Assembly: GCF_018614095.1 (NCBI RefSeq)
Contig: NZ_JAGGOY010000012.1
Location: forward strand, 18,135 to 82,134
From: Streptomyces sp. ISL-87
GTDB lineage: Bacteria > Actinomycetota > Actinomycetes > Streptomycetales > Streptomycetaceae
DNA length: 64,000 bases
Direction of reading: 5' to 3'
Both the position numbers and the translations under genes were made by a program. The first letter of the stretch is position 1. Each line of letters begins with the position of its first letter. The notes under the pieces were generated by a model that saw nothing but the letters and a program-made list of their open reading frames with translations, was not told the DNA's origin and searched no databases. This document shows, in pieces, positions 1 through 8,417 of this stretch.

Positions 1-2402
1 CGGCCGCCAGCCATGTCGACTCCCTCTCCGTGGACGCCACCGGGCGCGCCAGCGCGGTCGTCGTGCGCGGCAGCCTGTACTGGCTCACCCACCGCGACGG
101 GCCCGCCCGGACCATCGCCGACACCCCGGGCGTACGGGTACGGCTGCCCGAGATGCTGGGCAGCGGCGGGAAGGTCGCGTACGTGACGGACGCCGAGGGG
201 GAGGACGCGATCGAGATCGCCTACCTCCCGCGGGCCTCCGGCGACCAGGAGCCGCGCCGGCTGGCCTCCGGCGAGCTGGGCCGCGTACTGGAGCTGCTGT
301 CCGATCCGGACGGAGAGCGGCTCGCCATCGCGTCCAACGACGGGCGGCTGCTGCTCATCGACGCGACCGAGGAGTCCGACGGTCAGGTCACCGAGCTGAT
401 CCGCTCCATCAACGGGCCCGTCACCGACCTGGCCTTCTCCCCCGACGGATGCTGGCTGACCTGGTCGCACCCGGGCATCGGGCGCTCGCTGCGCCAGATC
501 AAGATGGCCCGGATCTCCGGACCGGGCGCGCACACCATCGTGGACGTCACCAACGGCCGCTTCGAGGACGAGAGTCCGGTCTTCACCCGGGACGGCCGCT
601 TCCTCGCCTTCCTGTCGTGGCGCGGTTTCGACCCGGTGTACGACGTGCACACCGGCGACCTGTCCTTCCCGCTGGGCTGCCGCCCGTACCTGGTGCCGCT
701 GTCCTCGGCCACCCCGTCCCCCTTCGCGTTCACACCCGACGGCCGCCCGGCGGCGGGCGGACTCGACCCGGTGGAGAGCGAGTCCGGCGAAGGCGACGGC
801 ACGGTGACCGTCGAGGTGGAGGGCCTGGAAAGCCGGGTCACGCCCTTCCCGGTGGCCGCCTCCAAGTACTCGGCCCTGCACCCGGTGAGCGGCGGCGGGC
901 TGGTGTGGCTGCGCTGGCCGATCTCCGGCGCGCTCGGGGAGACCTTCGCCAACCCGGCCGACACCACGGGCAAGCCGACGCTGGAACACTTCGACATCAC
1001 CAAGGCCCGCAAGAGCGAACTGGCCTCCGGGCTGGACTGGTTCGCGCCCAGCGGCGACGGCACCCGGCTCGTGATCAACGACGACGGCGACCTGCGCGCC
1101 GTCCCGGCGACCGAGTCGGGCGACAGCGACTCCACCGTCTACCTGGACCTGCGGCGCATCCTGCACGAGGTGGACCCGGCGGCCGAGTGGCGCCAGGCCT
1201 TCGAGGAGGCCGGGCGGCTGATCCGCGCGTACTTCTGGGAGCCGGACATGTGCGGCATCGACTGGGACGGGGTGCTGCGACAGTACCGCTCCCTGGTCGA
1301 ACGGGTCGCCTCCCCCGATGAGTTCGCCGACCTGATGCGCGAGGTGCTCGGCGAACTCGGCACGTCCCACGCGTACGTGTCCCCCGCGCGCAGGAACGAG
1401 GGCCCGCCGCACTACCAGCGGGCGATCGGGCTGCTCGGCGCCAACCTCGTACACAGGGACGAGGGGTGGATGGTCAAGCGGATCCTGCCCGGCGAGTCCT
1501 CGGACTCCAAGGCCCGCTCCCCGCTCGCCGGCACCGGCATCCGGGAGGGCGCCGTACTCACCCACGTGGACGGGCGCCCGGTGGACCCGGTGACCGGGCC
1601 CTACCCGCTGCTCTCGGCCGCCGGCGGCACCACGGTGGAGCTGACCTTCCAGCCCGCGGAGGGCGAGGGGCACGCCCGGCGGGTCGCGGTCGTGCCGCTG
1701 ATCGACGAGCGGCCGCTGCGCTACCAGGACTGGGTGTCCAAGCGGCGCGCGGTGGTCCGGGAGGTCAGCGGCGGCCGGTGCGGCTACCTGCACATCCCCG
1801 ACATGGGCGGCTCGGGCTGGGCGCAGTTCAACCGGGACCTGCGGATGGAGATGTCCCGGCCCGCGCTGATCGTGGATGTACGCGGCAACGCGGGCGGGCA
1901 CATCAGCGAGCTGGTGGTGGAGAAGCTGACCCGCTCGATCCTCGGCTGGGACCTGACGCGCAACGCCCAGCCGGTCAGCTACGCCTCCAACGCGCCCCGC
2001 GGCCCCATCGTGGCGCTGGCCGACGAGGCGACCTCCTCCGACGGCGACATGATCACCGCGGCGTTCAAACTCCTTGGGCTCGGCCCGGTGGTCGGCCAGC
2101 GCACCTGGGGCGGGGTGGTCGGCATGACCGGCCGGCACACCCTGGGCGACGGGACCGTGATCACGGTGCCGATGAACGCCGCGTGGTTCCCGGAGTACGG
2201 GTGGTCGGTCGAGAACCACGGCGTCGAACCGGATCTGCCGATCCTGCGCACCCCGCTCGACTGGGCGGAGGGGCGGCACGCACAGCTGGACGACGCCGTG
2301 TACCTGGCGCTGGAGCTGCTGGAGCAGGACCCGGCCGCGGTGCCGCCCGGCTACACGGACGTACCCGACGGGCGCCGTCCGAAGCTGCCGCCCAGGACGT
2401 AG
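1..2402 (+). CDS. Tricorn-type protease, S41 family (5' end outside window)
   Basis: The frame is open to the left edge (codons at 3, 6, 9... read AASHVDSLSVDATG), so the GTG at 30 is internal and the gene starts before the window. About 800 residues are visible. The N-terminal part is beta-propeller-like (repeats such as FSPDG, FTRDG). A PDZ-like stretch follows (around GLLGANLVHRDEGW), then the S41 core. Candidate catalytic residues match Thermoplasma tricorn: Ser-His in GTSHAYV, the nucleophile Ser in EATSSDGD, and Glu in VENHGVEPD. In the family the enzyme is cytosolic and degrades peptides released by the proteasome. Streptomyces homologues have about 1060-1080 residues, so roughly a quarter is missing only because of the window edge. 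Confidence 0.9.
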   Translation, partial: AASHVDSLSVDATGRASAVVVRGSLYWLTHRDGPARTIADTPGVRVRLPEMLGSGGKVAYVTDAEGEDAIEIAYLPRASGDQEPRRLASGELGRVLELLSDPDGERLAIASNDGRLLLIDATEESDGQVTELIRSINGPVTDLAFSPDGCWLTWSHPGIGRSLRQIKMARISGPGAHTIVDVTNGRFEDESPVFTRDGRFLAFLSWRGFDPVYDVHTGDLSFPLGCRPYLVPLSSATPSPFAFTPDGRPAAGGLDPVESESGEGDGTVTVEVEGLESRVTPFPVAASKYSALHPVSGGGLVWLRWPISGALGETFANPADTTGKPTLEHFDITKARKSELASGLDWFAPSGDGTRLVINDDGDLRAVPATESGDSDSTVYLDLRRILHEVDPAAEWRQAFEEAGRLIRAYFWEPDMCGIDWDGVLRQYRSLVERVASPDEFADLMREVLGELGTSHAYVSPARRNEGPPHYQRAIGLLGANLVHRDEGWMVKRILPGESSDSKARSPLAGTGIREGAVLTHVDGRPVDPVTGPYPLLSAAGGTTVELTFQPAEGEGHARRVAVVPLIDERPLRYQDWVSKRRAVVREVSGGRCGYLHIPDMGGSGWAQFNRDLRMEMSRPALIVDVRGNAGGHISELVVEKLTRSILGWDLTRNAQPVSYASNAPRGPIVALADEATSSDGDMITAAFKLLGLGPVVGQRTWGGVVGMTGRHTLGDGTVITVPMNAAWFPEYGWSVENHGVEPDLPILRTPLDWAEGRHAQLDDAVYLALELLEQDPAAVPPGYTDVPDGRRPKLPPRT

Positions 2403-2414
2403 GCGGGCATGTTC

Positions 2415-2454
2415 GAGGGGCGCGACCCGCGGTGTTCCGCGGGTCGCGCCCCTC
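2415..2454. terminator. Perfect 18-bp hairpin between convergent genes
   Basis: Arms 2415-2432 and 2437-2454 are perfect inverted repeats around a TGTT loop. It lies 13 nt after the tricorn stop and just beyond the end of the convergent small gene, so it can end transcription both ways. No U-tract follows. A short array of GAAGCC-like hexamers follows at about 2462-2500. Confidence 0.8.
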
Positions 2455-2505
2455 TAAGCCGCAGCCGTAGCCGAAGCCGAAGCCGCAGGCCGAAGCCGGC
2501 TGGGG

Positions 2506-2697
2506 CTAGGCGTCCCAGGCGTCGTCGGTCTCGTCGAACTGGGAGCGCGCCGGGTCCGGCTTCTCCTGACCCTGGGACTTCTTGTCCCTGAGCTGCTGGG
2601 CGCGTTCGGACGCCTCGTCCTTCGCGCCCTTCCGGGCCTGCTGCGCCTTGCCCTTGAGCTCGTTCGCCTTGTCCTGGAACTGGTCCTTGATGCCCAT
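2506..2697 (-). CDS. CsbD-like small hydrophilic protein
   Basis: A 63-residue, highly charged protein starting MGIKDQFQDKANELKGKA, rich in Lys, Gln, Glu and Ala, with an acidic tail (DETDDAWDA). It looks like one amphipathic helix plus a disordered tail. The ATG at 2697 was chosen over longer frames because GAGTGAA lies just upstream and codon bias begins there. Small proteins of this CsbD/KGK-like type are common, often stress-induced, and of unknown biochemical role; the family call rests on composition and the N-terminal motif only. It has no partner in an operon. Confidence 0.65.
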   Translation of the reverse strand: MGIKDQFQDKANELKGKAQQARKGAKDEASERAQQLRDKKSQGQEKPDPARSQFDETDDAWDA

Positions 2698-2773
2698 GCT
2701 GTTCACTCCTGAAGAGGTGTAGGGGACTGGGCCTCGACCAGACTTGCACGGGCGGACAAAGCTCGCATTTCGA

Positions 2774-3658
2774 TCAGTTACTCTGCGTACGCTCCTGCTC
2801 GTCGGCGGCGCCTCCGGCCCCCACAAGCCCCTTGGAAACACTGGCGAGTCGCGGCTCGAAGCGCTTCATCTCCCGCTGCCCGACGGCCGAGATGATCCCG
2901 GGCAGGTAGCCCCGTACGCCCTGCATCCCGCGCAGCCACCACTGCGCGTACACGTGCGGCGAGCGCCGCTCGATGCCGGCCACGATCCGGTCGACGGCCG
3001 GTCCCAGCGGGTACGTACGGTTCGACGGCCACGGCAGCCGCTGGCGCAGCTCCCGCATCACCTCGTCCTGGTCGGCGCCGCGCACCATATCGGTGTCGGT
3101 CCAGGAGAGGTAGCCGACGCCCACCTTGACGCCCTTGTAGCCGACTTCGGCGCGCAGGCAGTGGGCGAACGCCTCGACGCCGGACTTGGAGGCGCAGTAC
3201 GCGGTCATCATCGGCGCCGGTGTGATCGCGGCGAGCGAGGCGATCTGCAGGAAGTAGCCGCGGCTCTCCGTCAGGACGGGCAGGAAGGCCCGGGCGGTCA
3301 CCGCCCCGCCGATCAGGTTGACCTCGATGACCCGGCGCCAGGCCTCGGGGTCGGAGTCGGCGAACGGCCCGCCGGCGGCCACGCCCGCGTTCGCGACGAC
3401 GATGTCCACCTTGCCGAACCGCTGCTTGACCTCCTGCGCCACCCGGGCCATCGCCTCGTGGTCGGTGACGTCGGCGTACCAGTGGTCGCTGTCGGTGTGC
3501 AGCCGCCCGGAGACCTCCTTGAGCGCCTCCGGCTCCAGGCCCACCAGGGCGATCCTCGCCCCGCGCGCGGACAGCTTGCGGGCGAGCAGCTCGCCGACCC
3601 CGCGGGCGGCGCCGGTGACGACGGCGACCTGGCCTTCCAGACTCCTGCGAGCGCTCAC
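2774..3658 (-). CDS. Short-chain dehydrogenase/reductase (third gene of monooxygenase operon)
   Basis: A 294-residue classical SDR. The cofactor motif TGAARGVG (TGxxxGxG) is near residue 17, NAG (VANAGVA) near 90, the Ser of the triad in QIASLAA, and YxxxK as YCASK. No signal peptide; cytosolic. The GTG start at 3658 overlaps the TGA of the upstream hydrolase by four bases (GTGA), indicating translational coupling. Gene order oxygenase, hydrolase, SDR matches Mycobacterium tuberculosis mymA-lipR-Rv3085. It probably oxidises an alcohol or reduces a ketone in the same pathway; the substrate cannot be read from the sequence. Confidence 0.88.
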   Translation of the reverse strand: MSARRSLEGQVAVVTGAARGVGELLARKLSARGARIALVGLEPEALKEVSGRLHTDSDHWYADVTDHEAMARVAQEVKQRFGKVDIVVANAGVAAGGPFADSDPEAWRRVIEVNLIGGAVTARAFLPVLTESRGYFLQIASLAAITPAPMMTAYCASKSGVEAFAHCLRAEVGYKGVKVGVGYLSWTDTDMVRGADQDEVMRELRQRLPWPSNRTYPLGPAVDRIVAGIERRSPHVYAQWWLRGMQGVRGYLPGIISAVGQREMKRFEPRLASVSKGLVGAGGAADEQERTQSN

Positions 3659-4593
3659 GGCGTCTTCTCCTTCTCGGTGGTGTCCTCGGTGGTGTTGAGA
3701 TACAGCGCGGACAGCTCGCGCACGGCGTTCGTGACGGCCTCGGGGGCCTCGATCGGGGTCATGTGCCCCATTCCGGTGAGCTCGGTGAGCCCCACGCAGT
3801 TCGGCAGCGCGGCGGCCAGCCCACGGGCGTGCACGACCGGCGTCAGGCGGTCGTTCTTGCCGCCGATGACGGCGGTGGGCGCGGTGAGAGCGGCCAGGTC
3901 CGCGTCCAGGTCCAGCCCCGCCAGTACCTCCGACCAGGCGTGCCGGACCCGGGTGGGGCAGGCGTGCACGATACGGGCGCACGCCTCGACCCTGTCGGGC
4001 GCGGAGCCGGGGCCCATGGTGGCGTACTTCAGCACCTGCTTGGCGACGGGCGTGACGGGCCCGAGCGGGGCGCGCGATCCGAGGACCGCGCCGGTGATAC
4101 GGGTCCTCGCGCGCCCGGCGCGCAGCGGCACGACCAGGGCCTCCGCGACCAGCCGCGAGCTGCCGGTGCTGCACAGCAGCGCGGCCGCGGTGCGCTCGGC
4201 GAACTCCGGCCGCCCGGCGGCGGCCATGATCGTCATCCCGCCCATGGAGTGCCCGGCGACGATCGCCCGCTCGCCCGGCGCGAGGGTGGCCTCCAGTACG
4301 GCGACGAGGTCGTCCGCGAGGGCGGTGGTGCTGTAGGCGGAGGCGGCGGGACTGCGCCCGTGCCCGCGCTGGTCGTAGGCGATGACCCGGTGGTCGGTGG
4401 CCAGGGCCCGTATCTGCACGGCCCAGAAGGCGGTGGAACAGGTCCAGCCGTGCGCCAGCACCACGGCCGGCGCGCCCTCGTCCCCGTGCACCTCCACATG
4501 CAGCCGGGACCCGTCGGCGGACACGGCCACCAGCTCCCGGCGGGCGACGGGAAGCGCGTACGGCCCCGCGGTGACGTGCGTCAGCCGGCTCAT
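3655..4593 (-). CDS. Alpha/beta-fold hydrolase (second gene of monooxygenase operon)
   Basis: A 312-residue hydrolase. It has an oxyanion motif HGWTCS, the nucleophile elbow GHSMGG (Ser), the acid in GGKNDRLTP (Asp) and the catalytic His in GMGHMTP, spaced as in esterases and haloalkane-dehalogenase-like folds. The ATG at 4593 overlaps the TGA of the monooxygenase (ATGA), and its own stop overlaps the SDR start. Following a Baeyer-Villiger-type enzyme, the natural inference is that it hydrolyses the ester or lactone that enzyme makes. No signal peptide. Confidence 0.88.
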   Translation of the reverse strand: MSRLTHVTAGPYALPVARRELVAVSADGSRLHVEVHGDEGAPAVVLAHGWTCSTAFWAVQIRALATDHRVIAYDQRGHGRSPAASAYSTTALADDLVAVLEATLAPGERAIVAGHSMGGMTIMAAAGRPEFAERTAAALLCSTGSSRLVAEALVVPLRAGRARTRITGAVLGSRAPLGPVTPVAKQVLKYATMGPGSAPDRVEACARIVHACPTRVRHAWSEVLAGLDLDADLAALTAPTAVIGGKNDRLTPVVHARGLAAALPNCVGLTELTGMGHMTPIEAPEAVTNAVRELSALYLNTTEDTTEKEKTP

Positions 4594-6143
4594 GCCGCGC
4601 CCTTTTCCGCGGCGGCGGCCGCCGGGACCGGTTCGCGGTCCCGGATGCGCAGGACCTCGTACTCCGACAGGTCGACCGTGCGCGTCTCCGTGCGGAACTC
4701 GCCGGTCGTGCCCGGCCAGACGGTCGTGTTGCGGCCGCCCGCGTCGAGGTACCAGCTGGTGCAGCCGCCGGTGTTCCACACCGTGCGCGTCATCCGGTCC
4801 TGGACCCGCCGGTTCCACGCTTTCACCGCCGACGGCCTGGCCGCCAGCGCGGTCCGGCCGCCCAGCACGTTCAGCTGCCGCATGTAGTCCGCCATGTAGT
4901 TCAGCTGCGACTCGATCATCAGGATCATCGAGCTGTTCCCGAGCCCGGTGTTCGGCCCGATGATCGTCATCCAGTTGGGGAAGCCGGCCGCGGTCGCCCC
5001 GCGCAGCGACTGCATCCCGTCCTTCCACTGGTCGGCGAGGGTCTTGCCCTCGGCCCCCACCACCCGGTCGGCGATCGGCATGTCCGTGACATGGAAGCCG
5101 GTCCCGAAGATGATCGCGTCGACCTCGGTCTCGGTCCCGTCGGCGGCAACGAGGGTGTTGCCCCGGATCTCCTTCAGCCCGGAGGCGACCAGATCCACAT
5201 TCGGGCGGGCCAGCGCCGGGTAGTAGTCACTCGACAGCAGGATCCGCTTGCAGCCGATCCGGTACGAGGGCGTCAGCTTGGCCCGCAGCCCCGGTTCCTT
5301 GATCGAGCGCGCCATGTTCGCCTTGGCCAGCGACTCGACCAGCCCGAGCTGGTTCGGCCGCTTGGTGAAGGCGCTGACCTGAAGCTCCCGGATCCCCCAC
5401 AGCAGTCCTCGGCGCGCCGCCCGGGTGAAGGGCAGCTGGCGGTGCAGCCAGCGCTCGACGGCGGAGATGGCCCGGTCGCTGCGCGGCATCACCCACGGCG
5501 GGGTGCGCTGGAACAGCGTCAGCCGGTCCACGTCGGGCGCGATCGCGGGCACGATCTGGATGGCCGAGGCGCCGGTCCCGATCATCGCGACGCGCTTGCC
5601 GCGCAGGTCGTAGTCGTGGTCCCAGCGCGCGGAGTGGAAGACCTTGCCGGGGAACTCGGCGAGCCCCGGGATCTCCGGCATCCTCGGATCGGAGAGCGGC
5701 CCGGTGGCGGACACCACCACATCGGCGGTGAGCTCCCCCGCGGCGGTCTCGATCTCCCAGCGCAGCGCGTCGGCGTCCCAGCGCATCATCCGGACCTCGG
5801 AGTTCAGCCGGATATGCGGCCGCAGCCCGAAGGTGTCGGCGACGTGCTCCAGGTACGCCCGGATGTGCGGCTGCCCGGAGAAGGTCCGGGGCCAGTCCGG
5901 GTTGGGCGCGAACGAGAACGAGTACAGATGCGACGGCACGTCACACGCGCACCCGGGGTAATTGTTGTCGCGCCAGGTCCCGCCGACCGAATCGGCGCGC
6001 TCCAGTACGACGAAGTCCGTGATCCCCTCGCGCCTCAGCCGGACCGCGGCCCCGAGCCCGCCGAATCCGGACCCGACCACCGCCACCCGTACGTGCTCGC
6101 GTTTGCCGCCCACACTGCTGCCGCCCACATTGCTGCCGCCCAT
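4590..6143 (-). CDS. Baeyer-Villiger-type flavin monooxygenase
   Basis: A 517-residue class B flavoprotein monooxygenase. The FAD motif GSGFGGLG is near residue 25. The Baeyer-Villiger fingerprint FxGxxxHxxxW is present as FPGKVFHSARW, followed by the NADPH motif GTGASA. The reaction expected of the family is NADPH- and O2-dependent conversion of a ketone to an ester or lactone. The start is uncertain: the ATG at 6143 has GGAAGG about 9 nt upstream; in-frame codons continue to 6227. The first residues (GGSNVGGSSVGGK) are low complexity. It heads a three-gene coupled operon divergent from a MerR regulator, and resembles M. tuberculosis MymA (Rv3083). Confidence 0.87.
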   Translation of the reverse strand: MGGSNVGGSSVGGKREHVRVAVVGSGFGGLGAAVRLRREGITDFVVLERADSVGGTWRDNNYPGCACDVPSHLYSFSFAPNPDWPRTFSGQPHIRAYLEHVADTFGLRPHIRLNSEVRMMRWDADALRWEIETAAGELTADVVVSATGPLSDPRMPEIPGLAEFPGKVFHSARWDHDYDLRGKRVAMIGTGASAIQIVPAIAPDVDRLTLFQRTPPWVMPRSDRAISAVERWLHRQLPFTRAARRGLLWGIRELQVSAFTKRPNQLGLVESLAKANMARSIKEPGLRAKLTPSYRIGCKRILLSSDYYPALARPNVDLVASGLKEIRGNTLVAADGTETEVDAIIFGTGFHVTDMPIADRVVGAEGKTLADQWKDGMQSLRGATAAGFPNWMTIIGPNTGLGNSSMILMIESQLNYMADYMRQLNVLGGRTALAARPSAVKAWNRRVQDRMTRTVWNTGGCTSWYLDAGGRNTTVWPGTTGEFRTETRTVDLSEYEVLRIRDREPVPAAAAAEKGAA

Positions 6144-6208
6144 GCCCGCCGCCTTCCGCTTCCGCTCCGCAGTCCCAGCCACACCATCGCGCCACCATCG
6201 CGCCACAC

Positions 6209-6291
6209 TGCCAGCAATCACTGGCACAATCGGGAGAGTAGAGCAGCTCCGTACCCATGGGTAGGGGTCGCGCCCGGAAAGTTACTTCCGG
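6209..6291. promoter_or_regulatory. Three dyad symmetries between monooxygenase operon and merR
   Basis: The divergent intergenic region holds TGCCAG-N6-CTGGCA (6209-6226), a perfect 12-bp palindrome TACCCATGGGTA (6252-6263) and CCGGAA-N6-TTCCGG (6274-6291). The last ends 20 nt before the merR start. The first and third share the same 6-6-6 geometry. This position is typical of MerR-family operators; which dyad binds what is inference. Confidence 0.5.
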
Positions 6292-6310
6292 TACGCCATA
6301 GGCTGCGCCT

Positions 6311-7009
6311 GTGGCGAAGGAAGAGACGGAAGCAGCGAAGGCAGCGAAGGCAGTGCGCGAATACCGTACGGAGGAGCTGGCCGAGGCGGCCGGCATCCCC
6401 GTCCGCACCCTGCGCTTCTACCGCGAGCGCAAACTCCTCCCCCCGCCGCGCCGCGAGGGCCGCATCGCCTGGTACGACGACCACCACCTGGCCCGGCTGC
6501 GCACCATCGCAGCCCTGCTGGAGCGCGGCCACACCCTGGGCGGCATCGCCGAGCTCACCGCCGCGTTCGAAAGCGGCCGCGACGTCAGCCAGCTCGGCGA
6601 GCTGCTCGGCATCGGCTGGTCCGAGGAGACACCCGTACGCCTGACGCCGGAGGCCCTCGCCGACTACTTCGAGGGCGAGGTCACCCCGGAGAACCTGGCG
6701 GCCTCCCTCGACCTCGGCTACGTCGCCGCCGACGGTGACGAGATCGTGCACGTCAGCCGCCGTCTGCTGGACGTCTCCTCGGCCCTGGTCCGCGAGGGCG
6801 TCCCGCTGTCGGCCGTCCTGGAGACGGGCCGCCGGGTCCGCGAGCACGCGGACGCGCTGGCCACCCTGTTCACGGAGCTGATCGCGACGCACCTCTCCGA
6901 GGACGCCCTCCCGCGCCTGCGCCCCTTGGCGAAGAGCGTGGTCGAGGCGGAACTCTCGATGGCGATGGACCGCTTGCGCACACGGGCGGATCAGGACCCC
7001 AGCTCGTAG
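6311..7009 (+). CDS. MerR-family transcriptional regulator
   Basis: A 232-residue protein. After a short Ala/Lys-rich leader comes a MerR winged helix-turn-helix (YRTEELAEAAGIPVRTLRFY, then ERKLLPPPRR and YDDHHLARLRTI), followed by an all-helical effector domain of about 140 residues. No Cys cluster is seen, so a metal sensor is unlikely. GTG start. It is divergent from the monooxygenase operon with three dyads between them, so it probably controls that operon and itself. The last eight residues (RADQDPSS) and the stop are encoded inside the first copy of a 27-bp tandem repeat shared with the neighbouring exonuclease gene. Confidence 0.88.
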   Translation: MAKEETEAAKAAKAVREYRTEELAEAAGIPVRTLRFYRERKLLPPPRREGRIAWYDDHHLARLRTIAALLERGHTLGGIAELTAAFESGRDVSQLGELLGIGWSEETPVRLTPEALADYFEGEVTPENLAASLDLGYVAADGDEIVHVSRRLLDVSSALVREGVPLSAVLETGRRVREHADALATLFTELIATHLSEDALPRLRPLAKSVVEAELSMAMDRLRTRADQDPSS

Positions 7010-7068
7010 ACCACGGATCAGGACCCCAGCTCGTAGACCACGGATCAGGACCCCAGCTCGTAGACCAC
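6988..7068. repeat. Perfect 27-bp tandem triplication at convergent gene ends
   Basis: Three identical 27-bp units: 6988-7014, 7015-7041 and 7042-7068. Each unit encodes, on the minus strand, the exonuclease C-terminus VVYELGS and its TGA; on the plus strand the first unit holds the merR stop. Only the third unit is joined to the exonuclease gene. Copies one and two are orphan duplicates of its 3' end. Confidence 0.95.
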
Positions 7069-7848
7069 GGTGACGGGAGCATGGTCGGACCACCGCTCGG
7101 GGTGCGTCTCGGCCCGCTCCACGAAGGCCTTCACGGCCCGGGCGGCCAGCCCGGGGGTCGCGATCTGGAGGTCGATGCGCCAGCCGGCGTCGTTGTCGAA
7201 GGCCCGCCCCCGGTAGGACCACCAGGAGTACGGCCCTTCCACATCCGGATGAAGAGCCCGCACCACATCCACGTACCCCGCGGTGCCGTAGACCTCCCCG
7301 AGCCATTCCCGCTCCTCGGGCAGGAACCCGGCGCTCTTCCGGTTGCTCTTCCAGTTCTTGAGGTCGGCTTCCCGGTGGCAGATGTTCCAGTCGCCGCACA
7401 CCACGACCTCACGCCCGTCCGCGGCCGCCTTCGCCTTCAGTCCCTCCAAATAGGGAAGGAACTCGCCCATGAACCGGTACTTCTCGTCCTGCTTCGCGGT
7501 ACCGGCCTCCCCGGAGGGCAGGTAAAGACTGGCGACAGTCACCCCAGGAAGATCTACTTCCAGGTACCGCCCGCTCGCGTCGAATTCCGCACTCCCGAAT
7601 CCGACCTGCACCCGCTCGGGCGCCCGGCGCGTGTACACCGCGACCCCGGCCCGCCCCTTGGCGGCGGCCGGCGCGAACACGGTGTGCCAGCCCTCGGGCA
7701 CCCGGGCCTCGTCCGGGATCTGCCCTTCCTCGGCCCGTACCTCCTGCAGGCAGACCACATCGGCATCCGACCCGGCAAGCCACGGCACGAAGCCCTTCTT
7801 GGCGGCAGCACGGATCCCATTCACATTCACGGACGTCACAGTGATCAA
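7045..7848 (-). CDS. xthA: Exodeoxyribonuclease III (AP endonuclease family)
   Basis: A 267-residue enzyme of the XthA/ExoA endonuclease-exonuclease-phosphatase fold, close to the 268 residues of E. coli XthA. Metal and catalytic motifs are in order: NVNGIRA, LQEVR (Glu), YLPSGE, the active-site Asp-Asn in GDWNICH, the region WWSYR with DNDAGWRID, and the final SDHAPV (Asp-His). It incises DNA at abasic sites and has 3'-exonuclease activity, in base-excision repair. TTG start at 7848, with GGAG 8 nt upstream; protein begins (M)ITVTSVNVNG. The stop lies in a triplicated 27-bp unit shared with merR. Confidence 0.93.
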   Translation of the reverse strand: MITVTSVNVNGIRAAAKKGFVPWLAGSDADVVCLQEVRAEEGQIPDEARVPEGWHTVFAPAAAKGRAGVAVYTRRAPERVQVGFGSAEFDASGRYLEVDLPGVTVASLYLPSGEAGTAKQDEKYRFMGEFLPYLEGLKAKAAADGREVVVCGDWNICHREADLKNWKSNRKSAGFLPEEREWLGEVYGTAGYVDVVRALHPDVEGPYSWWSYRGRAFDNDAGWRIDLQIATPGLAARAVKAFVERAETHPERWSDHAPVTVVYELGS

Positions 7849-7917
7849 AGCGGGCTCCCCATATCGCACAAAACGCGAGCAGCCTACCCGGCGTCCCCTC
7901 CCGCGTACGATGTTCGA

Positions 7918-8409
7918 ATGTCTGACGGGATCCAGCTCTGCACCGTGCCGTACGACCACCCGGACGCGGTCAAGCTCAATGACCAGGTCCAGATCGAATA
8001 CCAGGAGCGCTACCAGGGCGAGGGCGATCTCACCTATCTCGACCCGGCGATGTTCGCCCCGCCGAACGGCCTCTACCTGCTCGCCTACGACGCCTCGGGC
8101 ACCCCGGTGGCCAGCGGCGGCTGGCGGAGCCAGGACGAGAACGACGAGGGCTACTCGGACGGCGACGCCGAGCTGAAGCGCATGTACGTCATCCCGGAGG
8201 CCCGCGGCCTGGGCCTGGCCCGCCGCATCCTGGCAGAACTGGAAGCCGACGCCCGCGCGTCAGGCCGCCTCCGCATGGCCCTCGAAACCGGCGACCAGCA
8301 GCCGGAAGCCATAGCCCTCTACCGCTCATCGGGCTACACAGTGGCCCCAAAATTCGGCCACTACCGCCACTACGACAACAGCCTCTGCATGGCCAAGCCC
8401 CTCCACTAG
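7918..8409 (+). CDS. GNAT-family N-acetyltransferase
   Basis: A 163-residue single-domain GNAT. The acetyl-CoA loop is VIPEARGLGLARRIL (R/Q-x-x-G-x-G/A type) after the beta-4 strand AELKRMYV, and the C-terminal part carries ALYRSSGY, typical of motif B. The ATG at 7918 is preferred to the in-phase codons upstream. It is divergent from the exonuclease gene with a 69-nt gap. Acceptor substrate unknown. Followed by a long non-coding repeat array. Confidence 0.88.
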   Translation: MSDGIQLCTVPYDHPDAVKLNDQVQIEYQERYQGEGDLTYLDPAMFAPPNGLYLLAYDASGTPVASGGWRSQDENDEGYSDGDAELKRMYVIPEARGLGLARRILAELEADARASGRLRMALETGDQQPEAIALYRSSGYTVAPKFGHYRHYDNSLCMAKPLH

Positions 8410-8417
8410 CCCCAACC

